5,900 nt of DNA from CAYJAD01 sp964370835 (GTDB taxonomy: Bacteria > Desulfobacterota > Desulfovibrionia > Desulfovibrionales > Desulfovibrionaceae). The stretch lies in NCBI GenBank assembly GCA_964370835.1, contig CAYJLO010000123.1, forward strand, positions 1 to 5,900. The letters run 5' to 3'. The position numbers and the translations under genes are program-made. Below, one piece after another: positions 1-5,700 of this stretch (positions within the stretch are counted from its first letter, which is position 1; every line of letters starts with the position of its first letter). The notes under the pieces are model-generated. The model was not told the origin of the DNA. It made no database searches and worked only from the letters and a program-made list of their open reading frames with translations.

Positions 1-4
1 GCGG

Positions 5-29
5 CAAGCCATGCCAGAGGCATGTCTTG
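5..29. repeat. Short hairpin near left edge
   Basis: Bases 5-15 and 19-29 form an inverted repeat (CAAGCCATGCC / GGCATGTCTTG) with a 3-base loop and one C/T mismatch, giving 10 paired positions. No T-tract follows on either strand, so it does not look like a complete intrinsic terminator. It may belong to the end of a gene lying to the left of the window. Its role is unknown. Confidence 0.45.
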
Positions 30-31
30 TG

Positions 32-178
32 TAGCCGACAGCTGAAAAAAGCATTCCATATATCTAAATTTTGCCAGAAAACGTATTCCAAACGTTTATT
101 TCTGGCAAAATTTATTAAGCTTTTTGAGCTATAAATTCTGTTTTTACTAACGTTTAAGTGCTTTTTCAGTGTCGACTA
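32..178. repeat. Candidate miniature inverted-repeat element flanked by TA
   Basis: The left arm (32-53) and the reverse complement of the right arm (159-178) agree along their whole length: TAGCCGACA-CTGAAAAA-GCA against TAGTCGACA-CTGAAAAA-GCA, with one mismatch and two single-base bulges (at 41 and within the A-run). Both ends are TA, the target dinucleotide duplicated by IS630/Tc1-mariner type transposases. The enclosed ~100 bp is AT-rich, has no convincing gene and contains a second, perfect inverted repeat. Terminal repeats, small size and no coding capacity suit a non-autonomous MITE. The same arms could instead form a long stem in an untranslated RNA. Only one copy is in the window, so the mobile interpretation is inference. 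Confidence 0.4.
65..114. repeat. Perfect 16-bp inverted repeat with 18-base spacer
   Basis: Bases 65-80 (core TTTTGCCAGAAA) and 99-114 (core TTTCTGGCAAAA) are exact reverse complements over 16 bp. The 18-base spacer (81-98) carries ACGT near each end (81-84 and 92-95), which could extend the stem past a small bulge. No T-tract lies directly beside it on the + strand. It could be a dyad operator, a recombination site or an RNA stem. It sits inside the larger inverted repeat at 32-178, so the two may form one nested structure. Confidence 0.6.
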
Positions 179-181
179 ACT

Positions 182-216
182 AAAAAGGGGAGAAGTTTCC
201 TCCCCCCCTTTTTTTT
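182..216. terminator. Bidirectional intrinsic terminator after the kinase
   Basis: GGGGAG (187-192) pairs with CTCCCC (200-205) around a 7-base loop. On the minus strand the stem is followed by TTTTT (186-182) and begins about 27 bases after the kinase stop codon, so it should end that transcript. On the + strand it is followed by extra Cs and a run of eight Ts (209-216), so it could also stop transcription arriving from the left. A convergent gene or RNA beyond the left edge is therefore likely. Confidence 0.75.
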
Positions 217-231
217 GTGTTCATTAAAATA

Positions 232-1185
232 CTACTTTACCCATAAAGGCTTGCTTAAAGCTCCGTAGGTCTTTTCATAACGCTGCATAAAGTCTTTTTC
301 CGTGAAGGTATGCAATTGTGTGCCGTATTGCTCAATGACATACGAAGAACACGTGGATGCAATTTGTGCCGATTCCACCATGTTATAGCCCGCGCTAATG
401 CCCTTGAGTAAGCCGCTTCTATACGAATCTCCTGCGCCGGTGGGATCTGCCACAGTATCCACCTGAACGGCCTTCACCGTATGTGTTTGCCCTTCGCCCA
501 CCAAGGACGCACCATTTTCACCAAGGGTGGTAATGCACCATGTGGTGAGTTCTTGAATTTCAGCCACGGTTTTGCCAGTTTTTTGGCAAATCATTTCCAG
601 CTCATAATCATTGGTGGTGAGCGCATACGAGCCCGTAATGCCCTTCAACAAGTCTTCTGCACTGAGTACAGGCAATTGCTGACCGGGATCATAAATATAA
701 CGTAGGCCCTTATCCTTAAAGAATTCTGGTAAGGCGCGCATGTCATTTAAATTTCCGGGAGAGATGATGGCAATGTCTTTTTCAGCATCAATCTTACTAA
801 AGTCATAACGGCAAGGCAGGGTCATGGCGCCGGGGTAAAAGCCCGTAATCTGATTGTTCTCAAGGTCGGTGGTGATATAGCACAAGGCCGTAAACAATTC
901 ATCATCTTGCGTAATGCCATCCAGCGGTAAGCCCATACCCTTTAAATGTTCAGCGTACGGTGCAAAGTCGCGCCCAGCGCATGATAAAATGGTGGGTGCA
1001 TCGCCAAGCAAAGCCATGGTGTACGCAATATTACCCGCACAACCGCCAAATTTTTCTTCCATGCGATCCACCATGAAAGAAATGCTCATCATATGAACTT
1101 TGTCTGCAATGATGCTATCCTTAAATTTACCCTGAAATGTCATGATGCGGTCAAAGGCCAAGGAGCCAGAAATATACGTAGCCAT
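232..1185 (-). CDS. PfkB-family carbohydrate/nucleoside kinase
   Basis: A complete 317-residue cytoplasmic kinase of the ribokinase/PfkB fold, which transfers phosphate from ATP to a sugar or nucleoside hydroxyl. The N-terminal family signature is at about residues 46-61 (FGGCAGNIAYTMALLG). The NxxE motif, linked to Mg/phosphate binding, is N192-D-Y-E195. The C-terminal signature DPTGAGDSYRSG (247-258) contains the anion-hole glycines and the expected catalytic base D253. The length is normal for the family and there is no signal peptide or membrane segment. The ATG at 1185 is supported by AGGA six bases upstream and by the typical N-terminal strand ISGSLAFD. Annotations of such proteins vary between adenosine kinase, ribokinase-like and generic carbohydrate kinase; the sequence alone does not fix the substrate. 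It is separated from carA by 371 bp containing two minus-strand terminators, so it probably has its own promoter. A bidirectional terminator follows it. Confidence 0.93.
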   Translation of the reverse strand: MATYISGSLAFDRIMTFQGKFKDSIIADKVHMMSISFMVDRMEEKFGGCAGNIAYTMALLGDAPTILSCAGRDFAPYAEHLKGMGLPLDGITQDDELFTALCYITTDLENNQITGFYPGAMTLPCRYDFSKIDAEKDIAIISPGNLNDMRALPEFFKDKGLRYIYDPGQQLPVLSAEDLLKGITGSYALTTNDYELEMICQKTGKTVAEIQELTTWCITTLGENGASLVGEGQTHTVKAVQVDTVADPTGAGDSYRSGLLKGISAGYNMVESAQIASTCSSYVIEQYGTQLHTFTEKDFMQRYEKTYGALSKPLWVK

Positions 1186-1197
1186 GATGTATCCTTT
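1186..1197 (-). promoter_or_regulatory. Ribosome-binding site of the kinase
   Basis: On the minus strand the sequence before the ATG is TTAAAAGGATACATC. AAGGA at 1192-1196 is a good Shine-Dalgarno core with six bases before the start codon. It supports the start at 1185 and sits in an A-rich, probably unstructured stretch. Confidence 0.75.
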
Positions 1198-1230
1198 TAA
1201 TTTTTATTTTTTGGGATGTTTTATTTTTTA

Positions 1231-1274
1231 TGGGGGAGGGGGCTTTTTTAGGAAAACAAAGCTCCCCTCCCCCA
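1231..1274. repeat. GC-rich hairpin upstream of the kinase
   Basis: TGGGGGAGGGG (1231-1241) pairs with CCCCTCCCCCA (1264-1274) over 11 bp. GCTTT (1242-1246) then pairs with AAAGC (1258-1262) after a one-base bulge at 1263, leaving an 11-base loop. A-rich DNA follows on the minus strand, so this is not a standard terminator. In a kinase leader RNA it would lie about 45 bases before the start codon. Its 1264-1274 arm is also half of a G-quadruplex motif, so the two structures exclude each other. Confidence 0.6.
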
Positions 1275-1286
1275 AACCCCCGCCCC
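1264..1286 (-). other. G-quadruplex motif in the kinase leader (sense strand)
   Basis: On the minus strand this reads GGGG-C-GGGGG-TTT-GGGGG-A-GGGG: four runs of at least four Gs with loops of 1, 3 and 1 bases, an ideal intramolecular quadruplex pattern. It is on the mRNA-like strand about 80 bases upstream of the kinase start and directly after a minus-strand terminator T-tract. Folding is predicted from the pattern only. Confidence 0.55.
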
Positions 1287-1288
1287 TC

Positions 1289-1316
1289 AAAAAAACCAAT
1301 GGTGACACCATTGGTT
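1289..1316 (-). terminator. Intrinsic terminator between carA and kinase
   Basis: AACCAATGGT (1294-1303) and ACCATTGGTT (1307-1316) form a perfect 10-bp stem with a 3-base loop. On the minus strand it runs straight into seven Ts (1295-1289, partly shared with the stem base). The + strand side lacks a T-tract, so it acts on leftward transcription. It either ends a short RNA that starts near 1359 or acts as an early terminator in the kinase leader. Confidence 0.75.
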
Positions 1317-1359
1317 CCTAATACGAACATGGTAGTCACATGAGGGGAGAGCTTTGTTG
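1289..1359 (-). ncRNA. Possible ~70-nt small RNA or kinase leader
   Basis: A promoter-like pair ends at 1366, which places a start site near 1359. A good intrinsic terminator ends at 1289. The product would be a short transcript with a C-rich 5' part (ACAAAGCTCTCCCCTC, 1357-1342) and a terminator stem. No convincing ribosome-binding site or small ORF lies inside it. It could be an independent small RNA or the attenuated 5' end of the kinase mRNA. Transcription is inferred, and I do not recognise an RNA family. Confidence 0.3.
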
Positions 1360-1365
1360 CTGGAG

Positions 1366-1394
1366 ATAATAGTCTTTTTTTCCGTAAAAAGCAA
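1366..1394 (-). promoter_or_regulatory. Putative sigma70-type promoter
   Basis: On the minus strand, TTGCTT (1394-1389) and TATTAT (1371-1366) are separated by exactly 17 bases. The -10 box matches the consensus at five of six positions. The -35 box keeps the important TTG but is otherwise weak. It lies directly past the terminator proposed for the car operon and points at the kinase, 181 bp before its start codon. The -35 overlaps the T-tract of that terminator. Support is by pattern only. Confidence 0.4.
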
Positions 1395-1414
1395 AAAACT
1401 TCCCGAAGGGAGTT
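1386..1414 (-). terminator. Probable terminator of the carB-carA operon
   Basis: AAC-TCCC (1397-1404, one bulged T at 1400) pairs with GGGAGTT (1408-1414) around a GAA loop, making a 7-bp stem. On the minus strand it is followed by six Ts, GC, then five more Ts (1398-1386). It is 143 bp beyond the carA stop and is the first standard hairpin-plus-T-tract met by leftward transcription. Confidence 0.65.
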
Positions 1415-1477
1415 CTCATGCGACCCTAAGCTTCATGCAAGGGATGCATATCGTCGCCATAAAAAGTTTTTGGAAAA

Positions 1478-1502
1478 GGGGAGGGGGGTGCAAGGGGAGG
1501 GG
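1478..1502 (+). other. G-quadruplex motif behind carA (template strand)
   Basis: The + strand reads GGGG-A-GGGGGG-TGCAA-GGGG-A-GGGG: four runs of at least four Gs with loops of 1, 5 and 1. carA is transcribed leftward, so this strand is the template, and a quadruplex here could hinder RNA polymerase just after the operon. The last two runs are also one arm of the neighbouring hairpin, so the structures compete. Confidence 0.5.
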
Positions 1503-1537
1503 AAAGAACCTTTTTCCAAAAAGGTTTTCCCCTCCCC
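1494..1537. repeat. Long GC-rich hairpin downstream of carA
   Basis: GGGGAGGGGAAA (1494-1505) pairs with the arm at 1526-1537 over 12 bp. After a small internal bulge, AACCTTTTT pairs with AAAAAGGTT up to the tip. It begins about 20 bases past the carA stop, after a run of seven Ts (minus strand, 1549-1543). Neither side has the following T-tract of a classic terminator. It may still mark the 3' end or protect the mRNA from exonucleases. A related stretch (TTTTTGGAAAAGGGG, about 1467-1481) can pair with the same CCTTTTTCCAAAAA segment, so alternative folds exist. It resembles hairpins I associate with Desulfovibrio intergenic DNA. Confidence 0.6.
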
Positions 1538-1556
1538 CTGTCAAAAAAACTATAAA

Positions 1557-2687
1557 CTACTTCCCTAAATGCTTCCCAATCATGTTTCTGAAGCGTTCAA
1601 AGAGGTATTGACTATCGAAGGGACCTGGGGCCACTTCGGGGTGATGTTGTACGGAGAAGATGGGCAATGTCTTGTGCGCAAAACCTTCGAGAGTGTTATC
1701 ATTGAGGTTTACGTGTGTCATTTCCACATCGGGCACGGAAGCTAAATCCACGCAGAAACCGTGATTTTGTGAGGAGATTTCAATGCGTCCTGTTTCAAGG
1801 TTTTTCACAGGATGGTTGCAACCGTGGTGACCGTGCTTCAGCTTGATGGTGGTACCACCAAGGGCATGGCCGAGGAGCTGGTGACCAAGGCAGATACCGG
1901 CCACGGGATAGCTCTTAATGAGATCACGCACAATGGCGATTTCTTCCTTAAGGGATGCTGGGTCTCCGGGGCCATTGGATAAGAAGATGGCTTCGGCGCC
2001 GCTGGCTTTCACTTGCTCGGCAGTGAATTTGGGAGGTACCATGAGCATGTCAAAGCCTTGGGCTTCGAGCAGGCGTATGATGTTCCACTTCATGCCATAA
2101 TCGTACACGGCAAGGCGTGGGCCAGTACCTTTCCAGTTGTGGGTGCCATCGGCATTGAGAGTTACTTCTTCTGTACCGGTGCCTGTCCAGATGTAGGGGG
2201 ACTTGGGAGCCACGTAATCCACGAGGTTTTGTCCTTCCATGGTGGGCAGAGCGTTGGCGCGTGCTTTGAGTTCTTCCACATCATGGCAAGAGGTGGAAAT
2301 GACACCGCGCATGGCGCCGTTGATACGTATATGGCGGGTGAGGGCACGGGTATCCAAGCCTTCCACGCCGGGGATGTTGTATTTTTGTAAGAACTCGCCA
2401 AGATTCATGATGGAGCGCCAGTTGGAGGGCTCCTTACAGGCTTCTTTCACGAGCAGTGCAGAAACCTGCACTTTGTGGGACTCCATATCTTCAGCATTGA
2501 TGCCGTAGTTACCAATGAGAGGATAGGTCATGCACACCATTTGACCACAATAAGAAGGGTCAGTGAGCAGTTCTTGATAGCCCGACATGCCGGTATTGAA
2601 AATCACTTCGCCGCCGCCTTCAATGGGGCCGGTAAAGGATTTGCCAACGAGGGTAAAACCGTCTTCTAAAACAAGGGTTGCTTTCAT
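1557..2687 (-). CDS. carA: Carbamoyl-phosphate synthase small subunit (glutaminase)
   Basis: A complete 376-residue protein, close to the 382 of E. coli CarA. It hydrolyses glutamine and channels ammonia to CarB (glutamine-hydrolysing carbamoyl-phosphate synthase, EC 6.3.5.5), serving pyrimidine and arginine synthesis in the cytoplasm. The N-terminal CPSase small-chain domain (about 1-150) has the conserved NTGMSGYQELLTDPSY (31-46) and DTRALTRHIR (112-121). The class I glutamine amidotransferase domain (about 190-376) has SNGPGDP (237-243), the nucleophile elbow GICLGHQ with C266, QNHGF (307-311) and HHPE with H349 and E351, so the Cys-His-Glu triad is intact. The ATG at 2687 is backed by GAAGAG six bases upstream and the usual start of the domain. 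It lies 15 bp after the carB stop and is presumably co-transcribed, with carB first, the reverse of the common order. No frameshift or missing catalytic residue is seen. Confidence 0.97.
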   Translation of the reverse strand: MKATLVLEDGFTLVGKSFTGPIEGGGEVIFNTGMSGYQELLTDPSYCGQMVCMTYPLIGNYGINAEDMESHKVQVSALLVKEACKEPSNWRSIMNLGEFLQKYNIPGVEGLDTRALTRHIRINGAMRGVISTSCHDVEELKARANALPTMEGQNLVDYVAPKSPYIWTGTGTEEVTLNADGTHNWKGTGPRLAVYDYGMKWNIIRLLEAQGFDMLMVPPKFTAEQVKASGAEAIFLSNGPGDPASLKEEIAIVRDLIKSYPVAGICLGHQLLGHALGGTTIKLKHGHHGCNHPVKNLETGRIEISSQNHGFCVDLASVPDVEMTHVNLNDNTLEGFAHKTLPIFSVQHHPEVAPGPFDSQYLFERFRNMIGKHLGK

Positions 2688-2702
2688 ACCAATCTCTTCT
2701 TT
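2688..2702 (-). promoter_or_regulatory. carA ribosome-binding site in the carB-carA gap
   Basis: The 15-base gap reads AAAGAAGAGATTGGT on the minus strand. GAAGAG (2699-2694) is a fair purine-rich Shine-Dalgarno sequence with six bases to the ATG. It starts right after the carB TAA, so ribosomes finishing carB would be placed to reinitiate on carA. The gap has no room for a separate promoter or terminator. Confidence 0.7.
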
Positions 2703-5700
2703 TTATTGTACGTTTTCACGTGCATAATATTCTTGTAGGCTTTCTACGTGTATGTCATTGCGATGGGCGCCAATGGCACGGGCAGTGGCCTTTGCACCGG
2801 CAAGGGTGGTGCAGTAAGGAATGCCGTAGCTTAGAGCCGCTTGACGAATGGCCTTGGAGTCTTGAGCTGTGAGCTTACCAGAAGCGGTGTTCACCACCAT
2901 GGCAATTTCGCGGCTCTTCAAAAGGTCCACAATGTTGGGGCGGCCTTCATACACTTTTAGCACAGTTTCCACTTTCAAACCATTGTCGCGTAAGAGCTTG
3001 GCGGTACCGGAGGTGGCCATGAGCTCAAAGCCAAGGTCTGCGTATTTTTTAGCAATGGAAGGGAGTAATTCCTTATCGCGGTCATTGACCGAAATGAAGA
3101 TTTTACCACCTTGCGGTAAACGCTGACCGGCAGCCAATTGGCTCTTTAAGAAAGCCTCTTCAAAGGTGGGGCCCATGCCCATAACTTCACCTGTGGAGCG
3201 CATTTCTGGTCCGAGGATAACGTCCACGCCGGGGAATTTATTGAAGGGGAATACCGCTTCTTTCACGCAGTAGAAGCCGCCTTTACGCATGCTCCATGGG
3301 TCAAGCTCTTCAAGGGTTTTGCCGAGCATGACCTGTGTGGCAAGGTAAGGTAAGGGCACACCGGTGGCTTTGGCCACAAAGGGAGCCGTACGCGAGGCGC
3401 GTGGGTTCACTTCGAGGATGTAAATGGTGTCATCCTTAATGGCGAACTGGATGTTCATGAGGCCAACCACGCGCAATTCGTGAGCCAGGGCTTCGGCTTG
3501 CAGAGCAATGTCGGCCACATGGTCATAAGAAAGCGAGAAGGAAGGTAATACACATGCAGAGTCACCGGAGTGAATGCCGGCTTCTTCAATATGTTCCATG
3601 ATGCCAGCCACGTACACTTCTTTGCCGTCAGAAAGAACGTCCACGTCAACCTCAATGGCGTGATTGAGGAATTTATCGATGAGGATGGGGTGTTCCAAAT
3701 CTTCGGGCACGTGAAGCTTGAAGTATTCGGTTAACTCTTCATCGTCATACACAATGGCCATGGCGCGACCGCCAAGTACATAGGAAGGACGAACCACCAC
3801 GGGATATTCGATGTCGTTGGCGGCGTGAAGGGCTTCTTTTAAGTTTTTGGCAGTGCCGTTGGGGGGCTGCTTTAAATTGAGCTTTTCGATGAGAGCTTGG
3901 AAGCGCTCTCTATCTTCAGCGCGGTCAATGGCGTCGGGGGAAGTACCTAAAATGGGTACACCGGCGCGCATGAGCGGCACGGCAAGGTTCAGCGGAGTTT
4001 GTCCGCCAAATTGCACGATGACGCCGTGGGGCTGTTCTTTTTCCACAATATGCATCACATCTTCAAAGGTGAGCGGCTCAAAATAGAGACGGTCAGATGT
4101 GTCATAGTCGGTGGAAACGGTTTCGGGGTTGGAGTTGATCATGATGGCCATGACTCCAGCATCTTTTAAAGCAAAGGATGCGTGACAGCAGCAATAGTCA
4201 AATTCAATGCCTTGACCAATGCGGTTGGGCCCGCCGCCAAGGATGATAACTTTTTTGCGATCATCCACTATGGCTTCTTGACCACTTTCATAGGTGGAAT
4301 AGAAGTATGGTGTGTAAGCTTCAAATTCTGCGGCGCAGGTGTCTACCAAGTAGTAGGTGGGCAAAATATCAAGCTCTTTGCGCACGCGGCGAATGTCTTC
4401 TTCGGGGCGCTTCCACATTTCGGCCAATTGACGGTCAGAGAAACCATATTCTTTGGCTTCGCGTAATACTGCAGCCAATTCAGGGTTCAAAGGTGTCATG
4501 TCATTGGCAAGGCCAAAGTTTAAGAGGCGATTTTCCATGGCCACGATGTCGCGGATTTGGCGCACCCACCATGGATCAAAGAAGGAAACCTCGAAGATTT
4601 CGTCATCGGTCATGCCAAGACGCACAGCTTCGCGTAAAGCCAAGATGCGGCGTGAGTTGGGGTTGCGCAAGGAGGTGAGAACCGTTTCTTTGTCTTGCGG
4701 CGCATTGCGGAATCCAAAACCAAGACCGGTGTAGCCAAGCTCCATGGAGCGCATACCCTTTTGCAAAGATTCCTTGAAGGTACGACCAATGCTCATGGCC
4801 TCGCCCACGCTCTTCATGGCAGTGGTGAGTTCATCCTTGGCACCGGGGAACTTTTCAAAGGTAAAACGAGGAATCTTGGTGACCACGTAGTCGATGGAAG
4901 GCTCAAAGCTGGCGGCGGTTTCGCGGGTAATGTCGTTGCGCAATTCGTCCAAGGTATAGCCAATGGCTAACTTAGCGGCGATTTTTGCAATGGGGAAACC
5001 GGTGGCTTTGGAAGCCAGCGCGGAAGAGCGGGAAACGCGGGGGTTCATTTCAATAACTACTAACTCGCCATTGGCAGGGTTTTGAGCAAATTGAACGTTG
5101 GATCCACCGGTTTCTACACCAATTTCACGCATGATATCAATGGAAACCTGACGCATGGTTTGGTATTCCACATCGGAAAGGGTTTGCACCGGAGCCACAG
5201 TGATGGAGTCGCCAGTGTGCACACCCATGGGGTCGATATTTTCAATGCCGCACACAATAACGCAGTTGTCGTTTTTGTCGCGCATAACTTCCATTTCAAG
5301 CTCTTTCCAGCCAATGACAGATTGCTCAATCATAACTTCAGACACGGGGCTAGCCGCAAGACCGCCACCGGCGATGGTTTCTAAGTCTTCCATATTGTAA
5401 GCAATACCGCCACCTGTACCACCAAGGGTAAAGGCAGGACGAATGATAAGCGGGAAGGGAAGGGTGGCACCTAGGCGGCGCACATCATCCATATTATAAG
5501 CAATGCCCGAAGCTGGCATTTTCACGCCGATATTATCCATGGCTTGGCGGAAAAGGTCGCGGCTTTCGGCTTTTTCAATAACTTCGGCTTTGGCGCCAAT
5601 TAATTCGACGTTACATTCTTCCAGAACGCCGCTTTTGGCCAAACCAAGGGCTGCATTGAGGCCGGTTTGACCACCCAAAGTGGGTAATATGGCGCAGGGG

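Noticed and set aside
3..134. Open plus-strand frames at the left edge (3-134, and a shorter one ending at 45)
   Set aside because: Either could be the tail of a gene entering from the left, but both are short, the longer runs through the inverted repeats with AT-driven codons, and nothing is recognisable. The sequence cannot decide.
1151..1339. Minus-strand 62-codon ORF upstream of and overlapping the kinase start
   Set aside because: It reads through the terminator stem, the G-runs and the A/T-rich leader, has no ribosome-binding site and shows low-complexity protein content. It is better explained as non-coding leader.
1186..1556. Known riboswitch, tRNA or CRISPR array in the large gap
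   Set aside because: No recognisable aptamer core, cloverleaf or regularly spaced direct repeats were found; the structure consists of hairpins and G/C runs.
1354..1611. Plus-strand 85-codon ORF between carA and the kinase
   Set aside because: It crosses two hairpins, the G-quadruplex motif and the carA 3' end in antisense. Composition is dominated by Lys, Gly, Phe and Pro from the G/C and A/T runs, with no start signal.
2013..2390. Plus-strand ORF of 125 codons antisense to carA
   Set aside because: It is a shadow of the highly conserved carA reading frame, with no ribosome-binding site or recognisable domain.
4307..4678. Plus-strand ORF of 123 codons antisense to carB
   Set aside because: It is a shadow frame within carB, rich in Arg, Cys and Trp as expected for out-of-frame translation.
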